Under the pieces are notes generated by a model. The model worked only from the letters and a program-made list of their open reading frames with translations, was not told where the DNA came from and did not search any database. 64,000 nucleotides of DNA, from assembly GCA_033220425.1 (NCBI GenBank), contig CM065646.1:4471501-4535500 (forward strand), in the 5' to 3' direction. This DNA comes from Lepraria neglecta. Lineage: Eukaryota; Ascomycota; Lecanoromycetes; Lecanorales; Stereocaulaceae. A program made the translations under genes and the position numbers. Numbering within the stretch: the stretch's first letter is position 1; each line of letters starts with the position of its first letter. Shown piece by piece: positions 44,226 through 54,055 of the stretch.

Positions 44226-45390
44226 TTGGCACTTCGAAGTTTCCGGTATTACGTAGATGATCTCCATAACTCAAGAGAACGACTGGAGAAGAGGTCATCA
44301 GCCCTGTTCGTCAGTGATCCCACGAAGATTGGACTGGAAATTCTTTGGCGTTTTACGGACGCTGTCACCGACGGAAGTCATAAGATTCATTGCCAGTATA
44401 TGTGTAGAGAATTTGCAGATTTGAGCTAACTCAAGTCAGGTGATCCTCCGTTGTCCAAGAGTATTATCAGAGATCTCACCGGGATAAAGCGAGAACTGGA
44501 GGTACTTGAACAGCATCCATTCCGGTTTATCTTCAGCGACTGACTCATGGTCGCCCTTTTGGTGATACCAGGTCGCCCACGATTGTAAACAAAGATCTTG
44601 CCGGCATGGATCGTCCTCAGTGTCATTTCTGCTCCATTCTAAGCAGCTACAAGCATACTATCTCAGCCAAGTTCCTGGAGTCGGCTAAGAATCTCAAAGG
44701 AGATGTTTTGCATGCTATGCCACTACTACAATGTCTTCCCAGCTTTCCTGCATATTGCCATGGGTACCGGATTCAAAACTTCAGACAATAAGGAGGACTG
44801 TGCCGCCTGCTTCAGCCGGCTGCATGTAGCAGCAGAAGGTTCTTGGATGGAGAGCTACGGTGAGTTTCTGTCCTCACTGAAAACACAACTCTTACGCTCT
44901 GCAGAATTTACTTACAGTGTACGTCACATTGAAGAGCACGATAGAAGTGATCTTTTAGACCCTTAGTCGCTTCGGAAAACAGTGGTATACCACCGATACC
45001 GTTTTGACAAGACTGTTTCGACGCGGATTTTGGTTCAAGTTCCCACGTCCATCCAGGCTCAGCTCGAACGCGCTATTCCAGAAGATGGATTCCTCGGGAA
45101 TGCGTCTGCTAAATTGGTCCCTCACCCTATGGCGCTGCACGCACTTTTTCTGGTGTCTAGCCAACGCTAATTGGGCTTCGTACCTGAAATACTTGGCCGA
45201 GCAATCCTCACAGATGGTAAGTTCTACAAAAAATCAAATGAAACCGGACCTGGACGATGATTACCAGATTGGCTGGGCTCACCCGAGACACAGAACGAGA
45301 TCGCCTGCTTCTCCAATGTCACTCGTAACAGCAAACGATATTACGACCTTGACTTCTCAAACTGCCAGCTATTAGAATCTCTGAAGTCGA
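44226..45390 (+). pseudogene. Coding-like relic, family not recognised
   Basis: Successive plus-strand fragments look protein-coding but break frame. They include SFRYYVDDLHNSRERLEKRS, LTGIKRELEVLEQHPFRFIF, AAEGSWMESYGEFLSSLKTQ, and near 45060-45215 HPMALHALFLVSSQR, which continues after a one-base shift as NWASYLKYLAEQSSQM directly before a GTAAGT. The last pair strongly suggests a former exon with a frameshift. I cannot name the family. Confidence 0.35.
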
Positions 45391-45969
45391 AGTTGAGACG
45401 AGTATAGTACGAAGTGCTGTCAAGTACTCAAATGAAATATCAGGGAACTACTGCTAACCTGTAGTCCTCCTCTCGAATAGATCATTTTCAGCAGTGATCT
45501 TCCCCAGAAAGCGCGAATTTTAGATCCGAACTCTGCCGCAGAATCGGGCTGTTTGTTGGGCTCACCTTGTTTCTCACGGTTCTCACAGTCGCAGCGGCAT
45601 ACAAATGGGAGTGCAGAGGGAAGATGAGCTTTAGAGCTTGTAGTCCTGAATGAATCGGATTCCTTTATCTGATAACTTTCCTGTCACATCTGGCAAACGG
45701 AAGTACTAGCTTAGATTAGCTCCTCTTTCATAGAATTAGGACTCCTTCCTGCCCCCAAAGCGCAGGTCAGAGAGTGGCCAACTACAAAGGTTCTTCGACA
45801 ACAGCTGTAAGGGGAGTTATGGGTTATGTCTGTACATTGATGGGGCTCGGTAGAACCCCGGCCGGATTTTACGTTCTTGAAAGCTCCAATGTAAACATAC
45901 AAATCTAAGCCGGCGATCACTGTCCGGCACTCCCTCAGACACCAGGCAAGAACACCATGGCGGATCCCG

Positions 45970-46001
45970 ACCTAGGAGACGAAGGACCTAGGAGACGAAG
46001 G
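45970..46001. repeat. 16-bp perfect tandem duplication
   Basis: ACCTAGGAGACGAAGG occurs twice back to back in non-coding sequence. It is too short to be a mobile-element footprint on its own. Confidence 0.85.
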
Positions 46002-46161
46002 TAATGGCAGCGAAGCTGTTCAGTGCTCTACAGTTAGTATATACTAGTCCATCACTTCTGCTCTAGCTAGCCTGATTTACTAGCTACTCGACAATGAGGC
46101 TGGCTCCAAACTCTCAGCTTCAGCGCTTACCGACGCTGCAATACCACCAAAAGCCTGCTTT

Positions 46162-46928
46162 ATGATCCTGCCTCTCGAAATACGCGTTCAGATCTATTTA
46201 GATCTCATAGACCAAAATCCGCAAGATCAAAAGAGCACCGTCAAACAGGGGCCCAGCTGGAAATATCATCGTCCGCCGTAACAAGCTTCACTCGGCAATC
46301 CTAAACACCAATCACCATGTCCGCAAAGAAGTACTCTAAGTCTTCTGTCGTGAGACCGTATGGCATATCAGAATTCCCGCCGCTTCAATGTTGCCTCGTT
46401 CACCCTACTTCGCTTTCGGCACACCTACAGCAGCATCCATTCTTCGAAAGTATACATCACGTCAAGCTTGAGTTCATGGCCACCCACTTGGACAAGGAAG
46501 TTTATATGGGCCCACATGGCGAAGTAACCCTGCGAGGCAGGACTCGGGCATTCCATCCACCAACAGACGTGGTCCCACGACGACAAGCCGCGGAGCAGAT
46601 CTCTAACGCTCTCCTCCACGCCTCAGCTCTCAAGTCTGTCACCATTGAATGGAGTGATGTCATCGGTTGGGGTCAGTGGGAGGAGAAGTGCCCAATCTTG
46701 CAGCTATTGAGCAAACTGCCCGTCAACCCGGTGATGGAAGCGGTGTACACCAATTTCACACCAAGAATTCATTTTCAGTACTTGGGATACTTTCTACCAA
46801 AGCCGCTTCAGGCTGACCCTGATTACACATATCACTATGCCCACCAGGAAACGGCTGCTTATCAACTACGGAACTCGATCGGAAAGCAAAAGTTAGACAG
46901 TTACCTTGCTTCGCTCGCAGAAAAGTGA
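46162..46928 (+). pseudogene. Broken 2EXR/F-box-like fungal gene
   Basis: The opening MILPLEIRVQIYLDL is the 2EXR/F-box-type motif that begins many fungal proteins of unknown role. After WKY near 46268 the homologous text continues only in another frame (NKLHSAILNTNHHVRKEVL). It then meets a TAA at 46337-46339 where the text would go on VFCRETVWHIRIP. The remaining ~180 codons (about 46380-46928: FFESIHHVKLEFMATHLDKE, ALKSVTIEWSDVIGWGQWEE) lie in a third frame. Two frame changes and a nonsense codon indicate a pseudogene. A 203-codon frame starting at 46317 is only its 3' remnant. Confidence 0.6.
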
Positions 46929-47224
46929 TACGACGAGCAGCGAATCGACAATTTCGAAGGACCTTTACCTGGATAATGTACAGACTGCCGCTCTTCTAAA
47001 TCAAAAACCACCCGAAAGCTACGGCTTGATCCTGTCATGATTCCAGAAATCAGTGAATAACAGCCCATGCTTCAAACCAATTAACAGACGGTGAGATCTA
47101 CCAAGTACACTTAAGTAGGGCTAGTTCCCTCTCCTTCGACAGAAGATAGCTCGCTAATCTCAAGTAGTGGCCTATTCGCAGCTTTCTTTACCCCACGATC
47201 AGCTCAAATTTTAGCCCAACATAT

Positions 47225-48742
47225 CTACTTCCTCCGCGGCTCAAGCAACAGCCTCCCCTTCGGCTTCTCCCTCAGAAACCCACCTCCCCTCCCTCCCCTC
47301 TCCCAAATCTTAGACCCCCTAACCCACGTCTCCCTCACAACCCCCCTCATCCTCATCCCCGCATACGCACTAACCTTATTCCTAAACAACATGCCCTCCC
47401 CCCTCTTACCAACCACCCACTCAGCCTCATCATCAAAAACACATATATCGCCATCGAACCCCACAGCTAGCTGCCCTTTACTCTTCTCCAACCCCACCTG
47501 CCGCGCAGTATTCGCGCAACACCATTTTGCGATATGTTCGGGTGTAATCTCCCGCTTGTTTTGGTACGCTGAGGTATACAGGATTGGCAAGCCAAGGCCG
47601 ACGGAGGAGACGCCGCCCCAGGCATTGAAGAAGTCGCCGGGTTCTTTTTCGTCTTCGGAGGGTGGTGTGGGGAGATGGTTCCCTGCGAGGGATGGAGGGA
47701 GGAGTTTCAATTCGGGCGTGCAGGGTGAGTGGTCTGATACGACGGTCTTGATCACGCTGTCGTCTTCGCGAAGAAGCTCATCCCAGAGCCCGTCTTGATT
47801 CAATTGTGTCCGGATTGGCGGGCAGCATTTATGTCTCGTGTCACCATGTTTTATCTTCTCTGCTGCGAGAGCAAGATAATGGAAGCAAGTCTCTGCTGTA
47901 ATCTTGATGCCTTCAGCTCGAGCTTCGCGGAGGAGTGGTATGGCTTCGATGGCTGAGAGGTGTACAATGTGTAGAGGAAGGTTCGGCGCAAGGTGCGCTA
48001 GGGAGAGGATCTCGGAGATGGCGTAGGTTTCGAAGGAGGAAGGGCGAGAGGCGAGGAAGGTTCTGTATTCGTTCAGGGGACCGATGGGGGCGAGAGGAGG
48101 TAACGACCACTGCACATGATCGCCAACGGAGTCCGTGATCGGCGGTATCATTTCAGCATGGAACATTAGCGTCGTAGGCTCGTCCGCCAGCTCGGTCATG
48201 GCCTTCTCAATGTCGGTGGAGGAAACTGCGGGGAATTCTTCAACGCCGCTGTCGATTAGAAAGCCTTTGAAGCCGCGCACACCCTCTCTGACAAGCGGTT
48301 TTAGTTCCTCCGCATTGCCAGGTATGATACCACCATAGAAGCCAACATCGACCCAACACTGCCCTTCTGCTGCTTTTATCTTCTCTTTCAGACCGTGGAC
48401 GGTGGTTGTAGGTGGTATAGCATTCAATGGCATATCGATGACCGTCGTCGCGCCTCCAGATGCTGCTGCCTGAGTGCCTGTCCAGAACCCTTCCCATTCT
48501 GTCCTGCCGGGCTCGTTGAGATGGACATGGGCGTCAACCAACCCGGGCAGTAGTATGTGGGGCGAGTGGTCGGCATATGGGGTTCCAGCTGGGAAGCTAG
48601 AGGGCGGCAATACGGAGTGGAAGATTGATGTGATTTTGCCAGTTTTTGTGGAAATGACTATTGTTGCAGCGGTGAGCTCGCCAGAGATGACGGCTCTGGA
48701 GGAGGCGAGTACGGTCATCGGAGGGTGCTGAGTTGCTGACAT
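47225..48742 (-). CDS. DAL1: Allantoinase
   Basis: Hydrolyses allantoin to allantoate in purine degradation, letting the fungus use purines as nitrogen. A single exon of 505 aa from the ATG at 48742. Amidohydrolase metal site: H72 and H74 in LVDAHVHLNEPGR, carboxylated-lysine candidate K159 in GFKGFLIDSG, H195 in LMFHAEMIPP, H258 in LHIVHLSAIEA and D337 in VVSDHSPCTPELK. The C-terminal KGQLAVGFDGDICVFDDEAE closes the small beta domain. No targeting signal is visible, so the enzyme is probably cytosolic. No other purine-catabolism genes adjoin it. The 3' end of the coding strand is notably G-rich. Confidence 0.94.
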   Translation of the reverse strand: MSATQHPPMTVLASSRAVISGELTAATIVISTKTGKITSIFHSVLPPSSFPAGTPYADHSPHILLPGLVDAHVHLNEPGRTEWEGFWTGTQAAASGGATTVIDMPLNAIPPTTTVHGLKEKIKAAEGQCWVDVGFYGGIIPGNAEELKPLVREGVRGFKGFLIDSGVEEFPAVSSTDIEKAMTELADEPTTLMFHAEMIPPITDSVGDHVQWSLPPLAPIGPLNEYRTFLASRPSSFETYAISEILSLAHLAPNLPLHIVHLSAIEAIPLLREARAEGIKITAETCFHYLALAAEKIKHGDTRHKCCPPIRTQLNQDGLWDELLREDDSVIKTVVSDHSPCTPELKLLPPSLAGNHLPTPPSEDEKEPGDFFNAWGGVSSVGLGLPILYTSAYQNKREITPEHIAKWCCANTARQVGLEKSKGQLAVGFDGDICVFDDEAEWVVGKRGEGMLFRNKVSAYAGMRMRGVVRETWVRGSKIWERGGRGGGFLREKPKGRLLLEPRRK

Positions 48743-49098
48743 CGTTCTGTACGGTGGTGCCGATTTGTGGTGGCAGGGCTCTATCGCTATGTTCGTTTTG
48801 GTCTTGTGAAGAGCAGAATGAGTAGCAGTTCCTGCGGGTCAATTTGCACGTAATTGAGGTATAATATTAGATTGTTGAAGCGCAGTCAGTATTTGTCAGA
48901 TAGATAAGACCGTGGAATGAATACGTGGGACTGCAACTGCAGGATCCGACCAAACGCACAGACAGCACAATCAGACAAGCAGAAACGTGCTTTAGGCCGC
49001 AAGCAGGGACAACAATAGCTCTTTGTGGGGGAGATTGACTCTCTTATCAACGTTGAATCCTCCACTGCTCCCCACAAGAGTCTCTGATCATCGCCAGG

Positions 49099-49527
49099 AT
49101 GGACGGCCGCCAGGGACAAGCCCAGGGTCATAGCGGCGGTTCTAACCATAATGACGTTCTCGTTACTCGATCGCAACCCGATCTGTGGCCACTGGGCTCT
49201 CTTATCTATATTTCACAAGCAGCTTATCGAGTAATCCAGAGTTCGGAGGCCAAGGGAACTTTCTTTGTTGGGTCAGCCGTTCCTGACCGGAAGCGCAGCG
49301 CTTATCAAGACGCTAAGATTAGCATTCCATTATTCGGAGAAAGGACCGCAGATGAAGAGCAAAGCATTCTACTTTTGTCAAATATAAAAAACAGGTTGCG
49401 ATCAAGGAAGGTCCAGTGCCTCCATGGCCATGATCGAAGCAAGCATGAGGCACCAATGTTGAGTCAAACAACAGCTTCTTGGTCGAATGTGAGCCAGAAG
49501 AGTCAAAACAACTTATCAAGTAATTAA
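49099..49527 (+). CDS. Orphan 142-aa open frame, doubtful
   Basis: An uninterrupted frame from an ATG. It starts MDGRQGQAQGHSGG, with WPLGSLIYISQAAYRVIQSS and YQDAKISIPLFGERTADEEQ further on. The composition is not obviously artefactual, and no longer frame opposes it. No known domain, signal peptide or membrane helix. It may be an orphan or a relic. Confidence 0.25.
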   Translation: MDGRQGQAQGHSGGSNHNDVLVTRSQPDLWPLGSLIYISQAAYRVIQSSEAKGTFFVGSAVPDRKRSAYQDAKISIPLFGERTADEEQSILLLSNIKNRLRSRKVQCLHGHDRSKHEAPMLSQTTASWSNVSQKSQNNLSSN

Positions 49528-49528
49528 C

Positions 49529-49549
49529 ATCGAGTAATCATTACTCGAT
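49529..49549. repeat. Perfect 10-bp palindrome with 1-bp centre
   Basis: ATCGAGTAAT and its exact reverse complement ATTACTCGAT are separated by one C. The 9-bp half-site also occurs singly at 49163-49171 and 49226-49234. It lies in the intergenic region just after the orphan frame. Confidence 0.85.
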
Positions 49550-49779
49550 ATGATGCTATCTTGAAGCCATAAATGTCAGCTACAGCCAATACCATGGCTG
49601 GGAACAAGAACATGGCGAGGAAAAAGTCTCCTATAGTTAAAGAGGACTCGGACATCCCCAAGGCGAACAGCACCTGACGTGGTCTGAGGATCTCGTCACA
49701 GCGATGGCTGGTGGAGACGTCGAAACTTAACCCCGTACGAGGATGAACACGATTGAAAAGACATTCTCAATAACGAAGG

Positions 49780-50649
49780 CTATCTTGGCATAGGTTTTCT
49801 TCTTCGAATTTTTTCATCATGTGGTTGCTTCGATTCGATTATTTTTGGCTGGTTCGAAGTTGAATCTTCATCATCTTGACCTATGACCCATGTTTTGATG
49901 ATCTCCTTGACCTCGACTTCCTTTTTGCCCTTTTCACGAGCTTCTTTGAGCCTTCTCAAATAACCAGCATAAATGACGACTTCAGCGACTCCAATCATGC
50001 CGCTGCCTCCCATGCTAAGCCCGAGCCTCGACGGTGTACTCCAATGGCGTGCTGCTAGCCAGATCGCAACACTGCATGCAACAATGGAGATTAATATGTT
50101 GATGATCAAAGCCATTTGCCGATTAATGTCCGCGTAAGATATTTCGTCATCTTCACCTACGTCCGCTTGGGATGCAGGGAAGAGAGTTGCTTGGGAAGAA
50201 TTTGGGAAGCGTTGTGAGAAGATTTCTGCTGGCAGAGGAGGATTGATCATGCGTTCGTAAGTTCGGTCTTCTTCCTCTCGACGCAGGCGAGCCATCAAGG
50301 CTTTATATTCTGAGGTCTAGTTGAGATTAGTAGGGTTTTGTAAGGCAGGAGAAGGCATAGCTACCGGCTCAACTTTGGGCCGGGGAGGTTGCACATAGAT
50401 TTTGGAGCCACGTAGGAGGTCGTCCAAGTGATATGATGCACCATCGCCGATTGCGTCATGCTGCTCCTCTTCTCTGATCTGCTTCAGCTTCTCCGAGATC
50501 CCTATAATTTGTCCATGCGAGATTGGGTTGCCTTCAGCAGGATTGTCAAGCAGAATGTCGTCACCGATAGCCTGTTGAGCCAGCCCGTGTTTTTGCAGCT
50601 CTGTGAGCGCTCGTATTATAGCGGGCGTCATGGTAAGGCGGACCATCAT
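49780..50649 (-). CDS. VMA12: V-ATPase assembly factor Vma12 (Vph2)
   Basis: ER membrane chaperone needed to assemble the V0 sector of the vacuolar proton pump. Exons 50649-50365 and 50316-49780 with a 48-bp intron (donor GTAGCT, acceptor ACTAG) give 273 aa. Family block: TSEYKALMARLRREEEDRTY with ERMINP. Two membrane segments follow (MALIINILISIVACSVAIWL and GLSMGGSGMIGVAEVVIYAG). The C-terminus is charged and cytosolic, ending RRRKPMPR rather than a KKxx ER-retrieval signal. The first two codons are both ATG; the start could be either. It is divergent from COQ1. Confidence 0.88.
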
Positions 50650-50843
50650 GCATTATTGCTGGAGATACGTTGATGGTGATGTTCTTAGATGTCATGTCCA
50701 GGCGGAAGCTCAGGGATTCGGAGGGAAAGGACCCCTGCAGCAGATCTTCTAGCTCGACATTTTACGGTTGCTCGACTTTCTCAACAGTTCTTCTGACCCT
50801 CGGGAAAGCCGTTACATATGTCAATTGAGCTTGGATTTTGAGC
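50650..50843. promoter_or_regulatory. Compact bidirectional promoter VMA12/COQ1
   Basis: Only 194 bp separate the two divergent ATGs, so both transcripts must start within it. No specific site was recognised. Confidence 0.55.
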
Positions 50844-52217
50844 ATGAGAGGTCGCCTGGCCCTTCCGAGGTCCAACGTCGGCAACACAGCCTCCAGAGGC
50901 CCCCATCTCTCCATATGCCCTGGCTGTCTTCGGGTCAGAAGTGACCTCACGAGTCCTTCCTTAGCCACACAGTATCCTCCAGCACGGAGAAGAGATCAAT
51001 CAACATGGGCTCATGCAGTATCAGCGGTTCAACACATGCTCAATGGTGGGAGCACGACGGACAGCTCGTTTGTAGGCGTCTCGGTCGACCCTCTGCGCAT
51101 CGTCGCGAAAGAAATGAAATTCTTGACGAAGAATATACAAGAGCTTTTAGGCTCAGGTCATCCCATGCTCGACACGGTAGCAAAATACTACACCAACTCC
51201 GAAGGGAAGCATATACGGCCCCTAATAGTGCTTCTGATGTCTCGGGCAACAGCTCCGACGCCCAAATCACCGCGACAACACTCACTACCTACTTCTTCGA
51301 CTATCAATGACCCCATATCGCCTTCTGCGGTGCTGTCGGATACCAATCCATCTTCCTCTACAACCAACATCCTCTCTAATTCTTCAATCGACGCCTCCTA
51401 TACCCCGGGAGACTCAGATATCCTACCTTCGCAGAGACGCCTTGCCGAGATCACAGAGCTCATACACACAGCCTCGTTGCTTCATGACGATGTCATCGAC
51501 AATTCTATTTCTCGACGTTCCTCGCCTTCTGCAAATATATCCTTTGGCAACAAGATGGCGGTACTGGCCGGGGATTTCTTGCTGGGGAGAGCATCAGTGG
51601 CTCTGGCAAGATTACGGGACGCCGAAGTAATTGAGCTGCTAGCTACCGTTATTGCAAACCTCGTGGAAGGAGAATTCATGCAGCTTAAAAATACAGCTCT
51701 GGACGAAGCAAAGCCAATATGGACCGAAGACACCCTATCCTACTATCTCCAGAAGACATATTTGAAATCCGCGAGCCTAATCAGCAAGTCCTGTCGAGCA
51801 GCGGCACTCCTGGGCCAAAATTCTCCAGACGTGGTAGAAGCAGCATACTCCTACGGCCGGAACCTCGGCCTTGCATTTCAGCTTGTGGACGATATGCTCG
51901 ACTATACAACTTCCAGCGAGACCCTTGGCAAGCCTGCAGGTGCAGATTTGGAGCTCGGACTTGCTACAGCACCATTACTTTTCGCGTGGAAAGACAACCA
52001 GCAACTGGGCGTGCTCGTTGGCCGCAAATTTTCTGCGGAGGGAGACGTTGAGATGGCCAGAGAGCTGGTTGCACGCAGTGATGGTCTCGAGCAGACTAGG
52101 GCCCTCGCGCAGGAGTACGCGGACAAGGCTGCTCATGCTATCAGCAAGTTCCCAGATTCGGAAGCCAAGGATGGCTTGGTGGAAATGTGTGTAAATACTA
52201 TGAAGAGGAGGAAATGA
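50844..52217 (+). CDS. COQ1: Polyprenyl diphosphate synthase Coq1 (ubiquinone side chain)
   Basis: Trans-prenyltransferase that builds the isoprenoid tail of coenzyme Q in mitochondria. A single exon of 457 aa from the ATG at 50844; an in-frame TTG lies two codons earlier. The Arg-rich, acid-poor first ~60 residues (MRGRLALPRSNVGN) suit a mitochondrial presequence. First Asp-rich motif: LLHDDVIDN at about 213-221. Second: LVDDMLDY at about 346-353. Substrate-binding blocks include EGKHIRPLIVLLMSRA and NKMAVLAGDFLLGRASVALA. A Ser/Thr/Pro-rich insert (about 137-187) sits between the early helices, as in other fungal Coq1 proteins. Chain length (C45-C50 in most filamentous fungi) cannot be read here. 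Confidence 0.93.
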   Translation: MRGRLALPRSNVGNTASRGPHLSICPGCLRVRSDLTSPSLATQYPPARRRDQSTWAHAVSAVQHMLNGGSTTDSSFVGVSVDPLRIVAKEMKFLTKNIQELLGSGHPMLDTVAKYYTNSEGKHIRPLIVLLMSRATAPTPKSPRQHSLPTSSTINDPISPSAVLSDTNPSSSTTNILSNSSIDASYTPGDSDILPSQRRLAEITELIHTASLLHDDVIDNSISRRSSPSANISFGNKMAVLAGDFLLGRASVALARLRDAEVIELLATVIANLVEGEFMQLKNTALDEAKPIWTEDTLSYYLQKTYLKSASLISKSCRAAALLGQNSPDVVEAAYSYGRNLGLAFQLVDDMLDYTTSSETLGKPAGADLELGLATAPLLFAWKDNQQLGVLVGRKFSAEGDVEMARELVARSDGLEQTRALAQEYADKAAHAISKFPDSEAKDGLVEMCVNTMKRRK

Positions 52218-52451
52218 AGAGCATCATGAACAGAGCATGTACAATATACCAGCGCTCTTCTCGGCATGGTTTGTATATATAGTGCAGTGCTGCATCCACT
52301 CACATACACATAGAGAATAGACTGTAACTCGATGGCTGAAGAGCAGGAGCTTTTCACTGCTTTTTCTTGCAACAACTCGACCGATCTTGGCTCTCCCACT
52401 TCCACTCTCTCCACTGCTTGATAATGCATCTTCCAAAATCTTCCCAATCTA

Positions 52452-53531
52452 TCAATCACCACTCCCAGCCCTCACCCTCCCCGCATCCCCACTACTCCTC
52501 AACCTCTCCCCCACCACCGGGAACCCTTCCCTACCCCACTCCTCCTCCTTGCCCACCAACCTAACACCCCCCAGCGTATTCCTCCCCCCACTACCCTCCC
52601 TACTCCTCCCTCCATTCCCAATACTACTCACACCCACCATCTCCCCCCTCTCCCTCTCCTGCACCCCCACCAAATTCTTAAAATAAACCTCCGCCTGCAC
52701 ACTAGCGCTATAATACACAGGCGTCCAACTCCACGCGTTCCTCGCCCCGGCATCGGCTCCGTGCTCTAGTAAAGTGCGTATGCATTTTAGTTGGCCGTAG
52801 GCGGAGGCGTAGTGGAGGGGGGTGTTGCCTAAGTTGTCGGTTGCGTGGAGGGGGGAGAGTGGGTTGGCGTTTGAGGAGGTGGGGGAGGGGCGCGGGATGG
52901 GGAGGGGGGTGAATGCGTTGGGGGGTGGGGAGAGGGTGAGGAGGTGAGAGAGGAGGTGGGTGTGGGGGGTGCGGGAGGTTAGCATTAGCTGTGGGGTGTG
53001 TTAGTGTTCGTAGGAGAAGGTCTTGGGTGGGATGGGGAGCGGAGGGGAAGGGGAGGGGAGTTAGGGGAAGGCGGAGGGGGCCATACGGCATCAGCGCCTT
53101 GCTTGTTCTTCCATGGTATACAGCGCGGGAAACGCGTCGCTATAAGCATAGCGACTGCTTCCGAGCTCTCGACTGCAATGTGCAGGGGCGTGTCCCAATT
53201 GGCATTGCGACTGATGCTTTCGTCTTCATGGCCGGCGTCGATTAGGAATTCCTGTCCACTGTCATTAGCATTGGTTTTGTCCAAACACGATTGAAGTGGG
53301 GGGCTGCGTACGGCTATCTCGAGCAATCCCAGCTTTGCAGCGAGGTGGAGTGAGGTATTGCCATTGTCCGTGAAGTCTGGATTTTGTAGGCTCTTTGGAT
53401 TGTTCTTGATTATTCGTTTGAGAAGGGTAAGGTCCTTGAGGTGGATTGCTCGGCGGATACGAATGGAGATGTCAATCCTGGGGTAAGTGAGCGGGTGGAG
53501 AAGCGGGGGAGTGTTGTTGCAGAGCTTACAT
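52452..53531 (-). CDS. Ankyrin-repeat protein with intron-split start codon
   Basis: Coding exons by eye: 53531-53530 (the bases AT), 53477-53312, 53251-53087 and 52988-52452, giving 289 aa. The first intron has a perfect GTAAGC donor and CCCCAG acceptor, and splicing forms ATG ATT GAC (MIDISIRIRRAIHLKDLTLL). No other in-frame ATG precedes it after an upstream in-frame TAG. Ankyrin units: NPDFTDNGNTSLHLAAKLGL, NANWDTPLHIAVESSEAVAM and DNLGNTPLHYASAYGQLKCI with RTLLEHGADAG. The C-terminal ~80 residues are Gly/Arg/Glu-rich. The partner is unknown. Exon 4 switches from C-rich to G-rich on the coding strand. Confidence 0.78.
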
Positions 53532-54055
53532 GTTGATTACGAGACCGGAACAAGTTTCCCAGTGGGAGTAATACCCCTAATCAACAGCATGGTGCAGACC
53601 AGCTGCGTTCAGAAAGATGGGTAAAGGCAACGATACGACGGCGTGTGGCGTTGGGGAAAAATGGTGTGTTTGAGAAGGTTCGGATATAAAACTGAGGTTC
53701 ACGTAAAAGGACTTTGTGAACCACAGAGTCATGGCAAATTTGACATTGCAATTTTTCCACATCACCACCAAATGTTGAAATGAGGATTGGGAATTCTATT
53801 GGTTTGCTAGGGTAGTGGGCTATGGTAATGCTCCAATAGCATGAGAATCTCAAGTACAGGGTGCTGGCTGTAGCCACATTAAAGCTCTTGCAAGTATTCC
53901 ACTTGCGCAGCATCAAAGTGCTGGTCAGTGATGGTGGCACCACCAGAACGGCCGAAGATGTTTGTAGTAAGACAAGGGGGAATCGTTCAGTTTCTCCCAA
54001 TCTGTTCGATGCAAGTGATAAGTATGGCAACGGATGTTTTCTCGGCTTTGAGTCT
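53532..54055. other. Intergenic, no supported gene
   Basis: 524 bp between the ankyrin gene and the RPN3 stop. A 162-codon minus-strand frame covers it (53581-54069), but it lacks a recognisable domain and overlaps the RPN3 terminus, so I do not call it. Confidence 0.5.

Larger units (their letters stand above)
42951..46161. other. Decayed, gene-poor accessory stretch
   Basis: About 3.2 kb downstream of the NLR without an intact gene. Coding-like fragments occur on the minus strand (about 43310-44149) and the plus strand (about 44226-45390) in changing frames. A 16-bp tandem duplication is at 45970-46001. The remainder shows only short frames. Confidence 0.6.
48743..49779. other. Intergenic with one orphan open frame
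   Basis: About 1 kb between allantoinase and VMA12. It contains the 142-codon frame at 49099-49527 (annotated separately), four copies of ATCGAGTAA in either orientation, and otherwise nothing recognisable. Confidence 0.5.

Noticed and set aside
50317-50364. 48-bp intron of VMA12 as an anomaly
   Set aside because: Short but within the normal range for filamentous fungi, and it restores the conserved frame.
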